DNA of 58,386 nucleotides, taken from assembly GCA_003576705.1 (NCBI GenBank), contig QOZS01000038.1, forward strand, positions 1-58,386. Reading direction: 5' to 3'. The first letter of the stretch is position 1. Each line of letters opens with the position of its first letter. The position numbers were made by a program, and so were the translations under genes. Shown here in pieces: positions 32,987-41,719 of this stretch. Below the pieces are notes generated by a model. The model searched no databases and was not told the origin of the DNA. It saw only the letters and a program-made list of their open reading frames with translations. Origin of the DNA: Desertibaculum subflavum (GTDB taxonomy: Bacteria; Pseudomonadota; Alphaproteobacteria; Ferrovibrionales; Ferrovibrionaceae).

Positions 32987-34210
32987 GTGGCGGCGACCGG
33001 CTTCGGCGCGCTGGACGGCATCCGCATCGTCGACCTGACCCAGATGCTGGCCGGCCCGTTCTGCACCCAGATGCTGGCGGATCAGGGCGCCGAGGTCATC
33101 AAGGTCGAGCCGATCGAGGGCGACAACACGCGCCGCACCGGCCCGTTCCGGCCCGAGGACAAGCTGCGTGCCTTCGGCGGCTACTACGCCTCGGTCAACC
33201 GCAACAAGCGCTCCATCGCCGTCGACCTCAAGGCGCCGGAAGGCCGCGAGATTCTGCGCAAGCTCGCCGACAGCGCCGATGCGCTGGTCGAGAATTACCG
33301 CGCCGGGGTGATGGATCGCCTCGGCCTCGGCTACGAGGCGCTGGCCAGGACCAATCCGAAGCTAGTCTATGCCGCGATCCGCGGCTTCGGCGATCCGCGC
33401 ACCGGCGAGAGCCCCTATGTCGACTGGCCGGCCTTCGACGTGGTGGCGCAGGCGATGGGCGGCATCATGCAGATCACCGGCCCGGACAAGGAGACGCCGA
33501 TCAAGGTCGGCCCCGGCGTTGGCGACCTGATGCCGGCCTCGATGTGCGCCTTCGGCATCGTCAGCGCCATCCTGCGCGCGCATCGCACCGGCCAGGGCCA
33601 GTTCGTCGATGTGTCGATGCTGGACAGCGTGCTGTCGCTCTGCGAGCGCATCATCCACCAGCATTCGTTCCAGGACGCGATCCCGCATCCGGAGGGCAAC
33701 CGCCACCCGCTGATCTCGCCGTTCGGCATGTTCCCGGCCAAGGACGGCTGGGTCACCATCGCGGCGCATACGGATGCCTGGTGGGGCATTCTCTGCAAGC
33801 TGATCGGCCGCGAGGACCTCGTCACCGATGCGCGCACCTCGACGCCGGAGGGCCGCGTCGCCAACCGGGATCTCGTCTACGGCGAAGTCGGCAAGTTCAC
33901 CGCGCAGAAGACCAAGGCCGAGCTGCTGGCGATCCTCGGCGGCAAGCTGCCCTTCGGCCCGGTCTACAACGTCCGCGAGATCGTCGCCGACCCGCATTTC
34001 CAGGCCCGCGAGATGGTCGTGGACGTGCCGCATCCGGGGCTCGACCGCAGCGTCTCCATCGCCGGGGTGCCGGTGAAGATGAACAAGACGCCGGGCAAGG
34101 TCGCGCGCCGCGCGCCGCTGCTCGGCGAGGATACCGATGCCATCCTGGGCGAGGCGGGCTTCGCCGCGTCCGATATCCGCCGCTGGCGGGACGCCAAGAT
34201 CGTCGTTTGA
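32987..34210 (+). CDS. CaiB/BaiF family CoA transferase (second copy)
   Basis: A 407-residue class III CoA transferase. The probable catalytic aspartate is D180 (GPGVGDLMPASM). The N-terminal GIRIVDLTQMLAGPFCTQML and VENYRAGVMDRLGLG are typical. It differs clearly from the first copy (different flanks around the aspartate), so a separate substrate or stereoisomer is likely rather than simple recent duplication. The GTG start directly follows a duplicated stop/ribosome-site sequence. The CitE-type lyase gene follows after 11 nt, repeating the CaiB-CitE pairing of the first half. Confidence 0.92.
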   Translation: MAATGFGALDGIRIVDLTQMLAGPFCTQMLADQGAEVIKVEPIEGDNTRRTGPFRPEDKLRAFGGYYASVNRNKRSIAVDLKAPEGREILRKLADSADALVENYRAGVMDRLGLGYEALARTNPKLVYAAIRGFGDPRTGESPYVDWPAFDVVAQAMGGIMQITGPDKETPIKVGPGVGDLMPASMCAFGIVSAILRAHRTGQGQFVDVSMLDSVLSLCERIIHQHSFQDAIPHPEGNRHPLISPFGMFPAKDGWVTIAAHTDAWWGILCKLIGREDLVTDARTSTPEGRVANRDLVYGEVGKFTAQKTKAELLAILGGKLPFGPVYNVREIVADPHFQAREMVVDVPHPGLDRSVSIAGVPVKMNKTPGKVARRAPLLGEDTDAILGEAGFAASDIRRWRDAKIVV

Positions 34211-34221
34211 GAGGTGACCAG

Positions 34222-35139
34222 ATGAACACGCCCCGTCCGCGCCGCGCGCGCCGTTCCCAGCTGTCGACCCCCGGTTCGTCCGAGAAGATGATCCAGAAGG
34301 CGGCCGGCTCGAATGCCGATCACGTCTTCCTGGATCTGGAGGACGCGGTGGCGCCGAATCAGAAGGTGCCGTCGCGCAAGAAGATCGTCGAGGCGCTGAA
34401 CACCCTCGACTGGGGCAAGAAGGTGCGCTGCGTCCGCATCAACGACCTGACCACGCAATGGGCCTACGAGGACATCATCGAGGTGGTGGAGGGCGCGCGC
34501 GAGAACCTCGACACCATCATGATGACCAAGGTGCAGACCGCGGCGGACATCCTGTTCGCCGACAAGCTGCTGTCGATGATGGAGAAGAAGCTCGGCCTGA
34601 AGAAGCGGATCGGCCTCGAGGCGCTGATCGAGGAGGTCGAGGGCATGCAGAACGTGGACGAGATCGCCCGCTGCACCGACCGGCTGGAATGCCTGATCTT
34701 CGGCATGGGCGATTTCTCGGCCTCGATGGGCGTCGACGTGAAGTCGGTCGGCAAGGCCGACGGCTATCCCGGCGATATCTGGCACTATGCCCGCTTCAAG
34801 CTTGTCATGGCCTGCCGGGCCGCCGGGATCGACCCGGTGGACGGGCCTTATGCCGACTTCAGGAACCCGGAGGGCTACCGCGAGGAGGCCAAGCGGGCGA
34901 TGATCCTGGGCTGCGTCGGCAAATGGGCGATCCACCCGAGCCAGATCGACATCGCCCTCGACGTCTACAGCCCGAAGCAGGAGGACGTGGTCAGGGCGCG
35001 GGCGCTGGAGAAGGCCTATGCCGAGGCGGAGGCCCAGGGCCTCGGCGCCATCAATATCGACGGCGTCATGGTCGACGTGGCCTCGATCCGCATCCTGCGG
35101 AACACGGTGCTGAAGAAGGCGGATCTCTACGGCATGTAG
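34222..35139 (+). CDS. HpcH/HpaI-CitE family acyl-CoA lyase (second copy)
   Basis: A 305-residue TIM-barrel lyase. Features are the basic N-terminus (NTPRPRRARRSQLSTPGSS), DHVFLDLEDAVAPNQK, the metal glutamate in IGLEALIEEVEGM, the aspartate in IFGMGDFSASMG and KWAIHPSQIDI. The RSQLSTPGSS start resembles malyl-CoA/beta-methylmalyl-CoA lyases more than the first copy does, so it may act on a different hydroxyacyl-CoA. It ends the enzyme block, 103 nt before the TRAP transporter genes. Confidence 0.92.
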   Translation: MNTPRPRRARRSQLSTPGSSEKMIQKAAGSNADHVFLDLEDAVAPNQKVPSRKKIVEALNTLDWGKKVRCVRINDLTTQWAYEDIIEVVEGARENLDTIMMTKVQTAADILFADKLLSMMEKKLGLKKRIGLEALIEEVEGMQNVDEIARCTDRLECLIFGMGDFSASMGVDVKSVGKADGYPGDIWHYARFKLVMACRAAGIDPVDGPYADFRNPEGYREEAKRAMILGCVGKWAIHPSQIDIALDVYSPKQEDVVRARALEKAYAEAEAQGLGAINIDGVMVDVASIRILRNTVLKKADLYGM

Positions 35140-35242
35140 AGACGAAGCCGGGAACAGACGCTAGTCTGGCGGCAACTCGCATCGACATTGGGTCCGGATG
35201 CCCGGGCCGGACGGCGATGCGCAACAGGGGAGGAGATGATCG

Positions 35243-36256
35243 ATGAAGATCCATAGCCTTGTCATGGGTACCGTCGGCGCCGTGGCGTTGCTGGCCGGCA
35301 GCGCGCTGGCCGAAGGCGTCAAGATGCGGGCGTCGCTGGACACCACGGCGGTCCACATCCGGACCAAATCCGTCGGCGTCTATCTCGACGCGATCAAGTC
35401 CCGCTCCAAGGGCGCGATCGAGACCGAGCTCTATCATTCCGGCCAGCTGTTCCGCGACGCCAATGTCGGCAAGGCATTGCGCCAGGGCGGCGCCGAGATG
35501 GCGGTGCCCGGAACCTGGGTGCTCTCCGGCTTCGAGCCGAGCCTGGAATACACCACGCTGCCGGCCTCCTACGGCCGTTCGCGCCAGGACATGTACAAGC
35601 TCTCGGACGGCGAGGTGGGCAAGGAGCTCAACGCCTCGCTCGAGAAGAAGCTGAACGTGAAGGTGCTCGGCAAGTGGTTCGATCTCGGCCACTCGCACAC
35701 CTTCGCGACCTCGAAGGCGCTGAACGGCCCTGAGGACTTGAAGGGCCTGAAGATCCGCACCTCGGGCGGCGGCGGCCAGATGCTCCGCGTCAAGTTCTTC
35801 GACGGCCTGCCGAACTTTACCGCCTGGCCGGACGTGCCGCTGGCGCTGAGCCAGGGCAATTTCGACGCGCTGCTGACGACCTGCGAGAGCGCGGTCAGCG
35901 CCAAGCTGTGGGATTCCGGCGTCAAGTATGTGTTGCTGGATCACCAGTTCTTCGCCCAGTACATCCCCATGATCGCGCGCGGCTTCTACGACAAGCTGAA
36001 GCCCGAGCAGCAGAAGCTGCTGGTGGACACCTGGGCTGAGATGATCGACAAATTCCGCGAAGAAGCCCATGCCGCCCAGATGAAGGCGAAGGATACGCTC
36101 GCCCAGAATGGCGTGAAGGTGGTCGAGCCGGGCAAGGCCGATATCGACACCGTGCGCAAGCGGATGCTGCCGACGCAGGACGCGGTGGCGAAGGAGCTCA
36201 AGGTCGATGCGTCCATCGTCGCCAAGACCAACCAGACCTTCGGCCTGATGAACTAG
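35243..36256 (+). CDS. TRAP transporter substrate-binding protein (DctP family)
   Basis: A 337-residue periplasmic binding protein. The signal peptide covers residues 1-23 (ends GSALA). Mature hallmarks are the helix region NVGKALRQGGAEMAVPGTW, LKGLKIRTSGGG with the carboxylate-binding arginine, and WPDVPLALSQGNFDALLTTC. It delivers a carboxylic acid to the DctQM permease encoded next. Placement directly after the CoA-transferase and lyase genes suggests the same dicarboxylate is imported and then activated. The ATG at 35243 follows GGGGAGGAG. Confidence 0.93.
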   Translation: MKIHSLVMGTVGAVALLAGSALAEGVKMRASLDTTAVHIRTKSVGVYLDAIKSRSKGAIETELYHSGQLFRDANVGKALRQGGAEMAVPGTWVLSGFEPSLEYTTLPASYGRSRQDMYKLSDGEVGKELNASLEKKLNVKVLGKWFDLGHSHTFATSKALNGPEDLKGLKIRTSGGGGQMLRVKFFDGLPNFTAWPDVPLALSQGNFDALLTTCESAVSAKLWDSGVKYVLLDHQFFAQYIPMIARGFYDKLKPEQQKLLVDTWAEMIDKFREEAHAAQMKAKDTLAQNGVKVVEPGKADIDTVRKRMLPTQDAVAKELKVDASIVAKTNQTFGLMN

Positions 36257-36266
36257 CGCGCTGAAA

Positions 36267-36296
36267 CTCGTCCCGGCCGCCCGCGGCCGGGACGAG
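36267..36296 (+). terminator. Strong hairpin between dctP and dctQ
   Basis: CTCGTCCCGGCCGC (36267-36280) and GCGGCCGGGACGAG (36283-36296) are perfect inverted arms of 14 nt, forming at least a 13-bp stem. Only CTATTT follows, so it is more likely a partial terminator or mRNA-protecting stem that keeps the binding protein in excess over the permease. Confidence 0.65.
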
Positions 36297-36383
36297 CTAT
36301 TTCCGGCTCCGGCCACGCGGGCGAAGCAACGAATAAATCGAGATTTCGGGGACGCTTCCGCAATCGAAGAGGGGAGGCAAGGG

Positions 36384-36890
36384 GTGCTGCGCTACTGGGA
36401 CGCGTTGGAGCGCTGGATCATCGGCATCCTGGGCGCCGCGGCGCTCGTGATCTACATCTGGCAGATCGTCGGGCGCTACATATCCATTGATCTCGCCATG
36501 CCGTGGGGCGAGGAGCTCACTGTCTACATCATCATCTGGGCCGGCCTGCTGACCGCTAGCCAGCTGGTGCGCGAAGATGGCCATGTCCGCGCCGACCTGA
36601 TCCTGCGGATCCTGAAGGTGCCGACCCAGAGGCTGGTCGAGATCGGCAATTGCATCGTCGCCATCATCTTTTGCGCGGCGCTGGCCTGGTACGGCGCCTA
36701 TTGCACCTGGGATTCCTACGATATCGGCGAGCGCAGCATGACCGCGCTCGCCTTCCCGATATGGATCTACTACCTGTCGCTGCCGACCGCGGCAACGCTG
36801 ATGACGCTGCGCTACGTGATCCGGCTGTACATGTACGCGTTCCGCTTCGATCCGGAGACCATGGCGGTGCATTCCGGGCGGGAGAGCTGA
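36384..36890 (+). CDS. TRAP transporter small permease (DctQ family)
   Basis: A 168-residue membrane protein with four helices, as usual for DctQ. The stretch IVGRYISIDLAMPWGEELTV and the following YIIIWAGLLTASQLVREDGH is the family core. It begins with GTG at 36384, after the site GAGGGGAGG, and ends 3 nt before dctM. It holds the binding protein and large permease together in the inner membrane. Confidence 0.93.
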   Translation: MLRYWDALERWIIGILGAAALVIYIWQIVGRYISIDLAMPWGEELTVYIIIWAGLLTASQLVREDGHVRADLILRILKVPTQRLVEIGNCIVAIIFCAALAWYGAYCTWDSYDIGERSMTALAFPIWIYYLSLPTAATLMTLRYVIRLYMYAFRFDPETMAVHSGRES

Positions 36891-36893
36891 GCC

Positions 36894-38171
36894 ATGCCGG
36901 TGCAGTTCTTCGCCATCGTCTTCTTCATCCTGCTGGCCGCCGGGGCGCCGATCTATCTCGTGCTCGGCTCCAGCGCCGGCATCATGTTCTTCGCCTCCGG
37001 CCAGCCGCTGGTCGGCATTGCGCAGAAGATCCTGGACGAGCTCAACTCGACCATTCTGCTGGCGCTGCCGTTCTTCGTCATGGCGGCGACCTTCATGCAG
37101 CGCGGCGGCATCGCCAAATCGCTGGTCGACGTGGCCGCGGCCTGGACCGGCTCGGTGCGCGGCGGGCTCGGCGTCGTCTGCGTGCTTTCATGCGGTCTGT
37201 TCGCGGCGATCTGCGGCTCCTCCGTCGCGACCGCGCTCGCCATGGGCACCATCCTGGTTCCGGCGATGATCGGGCGGCTCTATCCGCCGCCGTTCGCACT
37301 CGGCGTGGTGGCCGCTTCGGGCACGCTCGGTATCCTCATTCCACCCAGCCTGCCGCTCATCCTGTACGCCATCATCGCCGACGAATCCGTGCCGCGGCTG
37401 TTCCTGGCCGGCGTGATTCCCGGCCTGATGCAGGCCGGCCTGTTCATCGCCTGGGTCATGTACTTCGGCAAGACCAAGAATCTGGCCCGCGAGCCGGCCA
37501 TGCCGCGCGACCAGTTCATCAAGGTGAACCTGCACGCGCTGCCGGCGCTGTCGCTGCCGGTCATCATCGCGGTCGGCATCTATGGCGGCTTCGTCACGAC
37601 GACGGAATGCGCCGCGCTCGCCGCCTTCGTCGCGCTGCTGATCAGCGTGATGTACTACCGCGGCTTCGGCTGGAAAGACGCGCTGCCGGTGATCGGCGAA
37701 TCGGTGCGCAGCGCCGGCACCATCCTGATCATCATCGCGACCGCGCTCGCCTTCGGCCACTGGATCACCGAATCGGGGATGCCGGCGCGGCTGGTGAAGT
37801 ACCTGATCGACAACGGCTTCACCTCCTGGCAGTTCCTCATCTTCATCAACATTCTGATGCTGGTCCTCGGGATGTTTCTCGAGGTGGCCTCGATCCTCCT
37901 CATCACCATGCCGATCATCATCCCGGTGCTCGGTCCGCTCGGCATCGACCCGATCCACTTCGCGATCGTCGTCACCATCAATATGGAACTGGCATTGATT
38001 ACCGCGCCGGTGGGGCTCAATCTCTACGTCCTGTCGACGATCTCGAAGCGGCCGATCAGCGAGGTGATCAAGGGCGTCAATCCCTTCCTGATCCTCATGC
38101 TGCTGCTGCTGATACTGGTGACCTACGTTCCGGAGATATCGCTTTGGCTGCCCCGCCTCGCATACGGATGA
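36894..38171 (+). CDS. TRAP transporter large permease (DctM family)
   Basis: A 425-residue membrane protein with about 12 helices that moves the acid together with Na+. Typical segments are LALPFFVMAATFMQRGGIAK, ICGSSVATALAMGTILVP and ASGTLGILIPPSLPLILYAI. The stop overlaps the ATG of the IclR regulator by 4 nt, which ties the regulator to the transporter operon. Confidence 0.94.
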   Translation: MPVQFFAIVFFILLAAGAPIYLVLGSSAGIMFFASGQPLVGIAQKILDELNSTILLALPFFVMAATFMQRGGIAKSLVDVAAAWTGSVRGGLGVVCVLSCGLFAAICGSSVATALAMGTILVPAMIGRLYPPPFALGVVAASGTLGILIPPSLPLILYAIIADESVPRLFLAGVIPGLMQAGLFIAWVMYFGKTKNLAREPAMPRDQFIKVNLHALPALSLPVIIAVGIYGGFVTTTECAALAAFVALLISVMYYRGFGWKDALPVIGESVRSAGTILIIIATALAFGHWITESGMPARLVKYLIDNGFTSWQFLIFINILMLVLGMFLEVASILLITMPIIIPVLGPLGIDPIHFAIVVTINMELALITAPVGLNLYVLSTISKRPISEVIKGVNPFLILMLLLLILVTYVPEISLWLPRLAYG

Positions 38172-38977
38172 TGGAGGATCCCGGCGCGATCGGCGACGGT
38201 GTCTCCAACGAGGGGGTCGTCAAATCGGCACGGCGCGTCATCGAGGTGTTCGAGTTCTTCGCCGATCGGCGGCGCCCGGCGACGGTGGGCGAGGTGGCCG
38301 AGGCGCTCGGCTATCCGCAATCGAGCACCTCGGTCCTGATGCGGAGCCTGGTGCGGCTGCGCTACCTGGATTACGACCGGGACACCCGCCGTTTCGTGCC
38401 GACGGTGCGGGTCGCGCTGCTCGGCGGCTGGGTGCACGACCAGCTGTTCAGCGATGTCAGCCTGCTCAAGCTGATGCAGCGCATGCGCGAGGAGACGGGC
38501 GATCCCAATACCTCGATCCTGCTCGGCATGCAGAACGACATCTACGTGCAGTACATCCACGTTCTGCAATCCCATCCGCCGGTGCGCTTCTACGTGACAC
38601 CGGGCTCGCTCAGGCCGCTTTGCCGCGCCGCGATCGGCCGCGTGCTGCTCAGCCTCAAGCCGGATGTCGAGGTGCTGGCACTGGTCCGCCGCATCAATGC
38701 CGAAGAGCGGGATGCCGAGAAGCGCATCCGCCCGACCGAGCTGCTGGCCGAACTCGATCGCGTGCGCCAGCAGGGCTACGCCTATACCGAGGGCACGGTC
38801 ATGCCGGGGACCGGCGTAATCGCCATGGAAGTGCCGACGCCGGCCGGCCAGCCGCCGATGGCGCTCGGCATCGGCTCGTCGATCGAGCATCTGCGCAGCG
38901 CGCGCGACCATCTGGTCCATATGCTCGGCGCCGCGCTCGAGCCCTATTATCAGAGCCGCGGCCGGCAGCGCCGATAG
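38168..38977 (+). CDS. IclR family transcriptional regulator
   Basis: A 269-residue regulator. The winged helix-turn-helix is at about residues 20-80 (VKSARRVIEVFEFFADRRRP, then GEVAEALGYPQSSTSVLMRS). The C-terminal effector domain (about 95-260) includes RPLCRAAIGRVLLSLKP and GVIAMEVPTPAGQPPMALGI. Two adjacent ATG codons (38168 and 38171) are possible starts; the first overlaps the dctM stop by 4 nt. IclR proteins control aromatic-acid genes such as pca and pob, and a 17-bp palindrome lies between this gene and pcaH. It could serve both the dicarboxylate cluster and the pca genes. Confidence 0.92.
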   Translation: MMEDPGAIGDGVSNEGVVKSARRVIEVFEFFADRRRPATVGEVAEALGYPQSSTSVLMRSLVRLRYLDYDRDTRRFVPTVRVALLGGWVHDQLFSDVSLLKLMQRMREETGDPNTSILLGMQNDIYVQYIHVLQSHPPVRFYVTPGSLRPLCRAAIGRVLLSLKPDVEVLALVRRINAEERDAEKRIRPTELLAELDRVRQQGYAYTEGTVMPGTGVIAMEVPTPAGQPPMALGIGSSIEHLRSARDHLVHMLGAALEPYYQSRGRQRR

Positions 38978-39027
38978 ATGCCTGAAGGCGACGAATCTCC
39001 GCTTGCGGGACGCGATTTCCGCTAGAA

Positions 39028-39044
39028 TGTTGTGCACCACAACA
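39028..39044 (+). promoter_or_regulatory. Candidate IclR operator before pcaH (17-bp perfect palindrome)
   Basis: TGTTGTG-CAC-CACAACA is a perfect 7-3-7 inverted repeat ending 20 nt before the pcaH ATG. A -10-like TAGAAT (39023-39028) overlaps its left edge, so the palindrome would cover the transcription start and suit repression. Confidence 0.6.
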
Positions 39045-39064
39045 AGGCAGCGGGGGAGGAGCCG

Positions 39065-39766
39065 ATGCCGGATCCAATCGGATATCGCCGCGAGGTGCCG
39101 GGCACCCAGCCGCCCTATCTGCATCCCGACTACAAGTCGACGGTCAAGCGCTCGCCCACCAAGGCGACGATCGCCGTGCCCCACACGCTGTCCGAGGTGA
39201 CCGGTCCGCTCTGGACGAAGGAGCGCGTGGGATCGATCGCGGATGACCTGACCGTGCAGGACAAGGAGAGGCCGCTCGGCGAGCGCATCGTCGTGGCCGG
39301 CCGGGTGATGGACGAGGACGGCCGGCCGGTGCCCAACACCCTGGTCGAGCTCTGGCAGTGCAATGCCTCCGGCCGCTACCACCATCCGGTCGACCAGCAC
39401 GACGCGCCGCTCGACCCGAACTTCACCGGCCGCGGCCACGCGGTGACCGACGGCAACGGCGACTACCGCTTCGTGACGATCAAGCCCGGCGCCTATCCCT
39501 GGCCCAACCACTTCAATGCCTGGCGGCCGGCGCATATCCACTTCTCGCTGTTCGGGCCGAGCTTCGTGACCCGCTTGGTGACGCAGATGTTCTTTCCCGG
39601 CGATCCCCTGCTCGCGCTCGACCCGATCTTCAACGGCGTGCCGGCGCCGGCCCGCGACCTGCTGGTCTCCAGCTTCGATCTCGGCATGACGGTGCCGGAT
39701 ACCGCGCTCGCCTACCGCTTCGACATCGTGCTGCGCGGCCGTGCCGCCACGCCGACGGGGATCTGA
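39065..39766 (+). CDS. pcaH: Protocatechuate 3,4-dioxygenase beta subunit
   Basis: A 233-residue intradiol dioxygenase subunit holding the Fe(III) site. The ligands Y105 (SGRYHH), Y144 (GAYPWPN), H157 and H159 (RPAHIHF) have exactly the spacing of the Pseudomonas putida enzyme (39, 13 and 2 residues), and the active-site arginine R154 is kept. It opens protocatechuate to 3-carboxy-cis,cis-muconate with O2. The ATG at 39065 follows GGGGGAGGAG. The alpha subunit gene follows after 1 nt. Confidence 0.95.
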   Translation: MPDPIGYRREVPGTQPPYLHPDYKSTVKRSPTKATIAVPHTLSEVTGPLWTKERVGSIADDLTVQDKERPLGERIVVAGRVMDEDGRPVPNTLVELWQCNASGRYHHPVDQHDAPLDPNFTGRGHAVTDGNGDYRFVTIKPGAYPWPNHFNAWRPAHIHFSLFGPSFVTRLVTQMFFPGDPLLALDPIFNGVPAPARDLLVSSFDLGMTVPDTALAYRFDIVLRGRAATPTGI

Positions 39767-39767
39767 C

Positions 39768-40337
39768 ATGGCCCTGATCCCCACCGGCTGGCAGACCGTC
39801 GGCCCGTATCTCCATATCGGCCTCACCTGGCTCAACACCACCAAGCTCGCGGGCGAGGCGACCAAGGGCGAGCGCATCGCCGTCGAAGGCCGGCTGTTCG
39901 ACGGCGACGGCGCGCCGGTACCGGACGGCATGATCGAGATCTGGCAGGCCAATGCCGACGGCCGCTACAATCACCCCGACGATACGCAGGCGAAGCCGCG
40001 CGAGGCGGCCTTCTTCGGCTTCGGCCGCGTCGACACCGACAAGCAAGGCGGGTTCCGCTTCGAAACCGTCAAGCCGGGCCGCGTGCCGGGCCCGGGCAAC
40101 ACGCTGCAGGCACCGCATATCCTGGTCAGCGTGTTCCTGCGCGGGCAGCTTCGCCGGCTGGTGACGCGCCTCTATTTCGCCGACGAGGCGTCGAACGGCG
40201 ACGATCCGATCCTGGCCCTGGTCGAGGACCCGGCGCGCCGGCGCACCCTGCTGGCGGTGCGCGATCCGGGCTCGGCCACCTATCGCTTCGATATCCGGCT
40301 GCAGGGCGAGGCCGAGACGGTATTCTTCGAGGTCTGA
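39768..40337 (+). CDS. pcaG: Protocatechuate 3,4-dioxygenase alpha subunit
   Basis: A 189-residue partner of PcaH with the same fold but without iron ligands (the H-x-H region reads LQAPHILVSVF). Recognisable parts are QTVGPYLHIGLTW at the start and IEIWQANADGRYNHPDD. Together the subunits make the (alpha-beta-Fe)n dioxygenase. The start is placed at 39768, 1 nt after the pcaH stop, rather than at an upstream in-frame codon inside pcaH. Confidence 0.94.
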   Translation: MALIPTGWQTVGPYLHIGLTWLNTTKLAGEATKGERIAVEGRLFDGDGAPVPDGMIEIWQANADGRYNHPDDTQAKPREAAFFGFGRVDTDKQGGFRFETVKPGRVPGPGNTLQAPHILVSVFLRGQLRRLVTRLYFADEASNGDDPILALVEDPARRRTLLAVRDPGSATYRFDIRLQGEAETVFFEV

Positions 40338-40372
40338 TCGCTGCCTCGGGCGGCGCCGATGAGGAGTGCCGC

Positions 40373-41719
40373 ATGAGCGAGACTGCACCCGGACTGCTCG
40401 ACCGGCTGTTCGGCGCGCCGGCGAGCGAGGCGATCTTTGCCGACCGGGCGCGCCTGCAGGGCATGCTGGATTTCGAGGCGGCGCTGGCCCGGGCTGAGGC
40501 GAAGGTCGGTGTGGTCCCTTCGACGGCCGTGTCGCACATCGTGGACAAGGCGCGGGCCGAGCTGTTCGACGCGGAGGAGCTGGCGCGCGGCGCCGTGCTC
40601 GCCGGCAATCTTGCCATCCCGATGGTCAAGCGCTTGACGGCCCTGGTCGCGGCGGCGGATGACGAGGCCGCGCGCTTCGTCCATTGGGGCGCCACCAGCC
40701 AGGATGCGATCGATACCGGGCTTGTGCTGCAGCTCCGTGCCTATCTCGACTGGCTGCAGCCCGAGCTCGACCGGCTCTCCGCTCACTTGGCAGGGTTGGT
40801 GAAGCGGCACCGCGCCACGCCGATGGTAGCGCGCACCTGGCTGCAGCAGGCCCTGCCGACCACCTTCGGCCTGAAGGCGGCCGGCTGGCTCGACGCGGTG
40901 GACCGGGCCCGGGCCCGCACCGCGGAAGCGCGGCCGCGAATGCTGGCGCTGCAATTCGGTGGCGCGGCCGGCACCCTCGCCGCGCTCGGCACGCGCGGGC
41001 TCGACGTGGCGGCGGCGCTGGCCGCCGATCTCGGCCTCGCGCTGCCCGCCTTGCCCTGGCACGGCGCCCGCGACCGCGTGGCCGAGATGGCGACCCTGCT
41101 CGGACTTCTCGCCGGCACGCTCGGCAAGATCGCCCGCGATGTCTCGCTCTGCATGCAGACGGAAGTCGCCGAACTGTACGAGCCGGCCGGGGAGGGACGC
41201 GGCGGATCTTCCACCATGCCGCATAAGCGCAACCCGATCGCCGCCGCGACCGTCCTGGCGGCTGCGGTGCAGGCGCCGCAGCTTGTCGCGACCTGTCTCG
41301 GCGCCATGGTGCAGGAGCACGAGCGGGCGGTCGGCGCCTGGCAGGCCGAGTGGGTGGCCTTGCCCGAGCTGTGTCGCCTGGCTGGCGGTGCGCTGCGGCA
41401 CACGAGCGAGCTGATCGCCGGCCTGGAGGTCGATCCGGCGCGGATGCGCGCGAACCTGGACGCGACGCGCGGGTTGATCATGGCGGAAGCCGTGCAGATG
41501 GCGCTCGGCGAGAAGCTCGGCCGGCTCAAGGCGCATGACCTTGTCGAGGCCGCCTGCAAGCGCGCGGTCCGCGAGGGCCGGCATCTGCGTGATGTCCTGG
41601 CCGAAGACCCGGTGGTTCGGGGCGAGCTTGACCAGGCCGCGCTGGCCCGATTGTTCGAGCCGACCGCCTATCTAGGCGTCGCCGACGCGCTGATCGACCG
41701 TGTCCTCACCGGCCGGTGA
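40373..41719 (+). CDS. pcaB: 3-carboxy-cis,cis-muconate cycloisomerase
   Basis: A 448-residue fumarase/aspartase-superfamily enzyme that lactonises the PcaHG product to gamma-carboxymuconolactone. The superfamily signature is GSSTMPHKRNP (about 278-288), and the N-terminal region LLDRLFGAPASEAIFADRAR with TSQDAIDTGLVLQLR is typical of PcaB rather than argininosuccinate or adenylosuccinate lyases. pcaC and pcaD, needed next, are not in the window. The end overlaps the methyltransferase start by 4 nt (GTGA). Confidence 0.93.
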   Translation: MSETAPGLLDRLFGAPASEAIFADRARLQGMLDFEAALARAEAKVGVVPSTAVSHIVDKARAELFDAEELARGAVLAGNLAIPMVKRLTALVAAADDEAARFVHWGATSQDAIDTGLVLQLRAYLDWLQPELDRLSAHLAGLVKRHRATPMVARTWLQQALPTTFGLKAAGWLDAVDRARARTAEARPRMLALQFGGAAGTLAALGTRGLDVAAALAADLGLALPALPWHGARDRVAEMATLLGLLAGTLGKIARDVSLCMQTEVAELYEPAGEGRGGSSTMPHKRNPIAAATVLAAAVQAPQLVATCLGAMVQEHERAVGAWQAEWVALPELCRLAGGALRHTSELIAGLEVDPARMRANLDATRGLIMAEAVQMALGEKLGRLKAHDLVEAACKRAVREGRHLRDVLAEDPVVRGELDQAALARLFEPTAYLGVADALIDRVLTGR

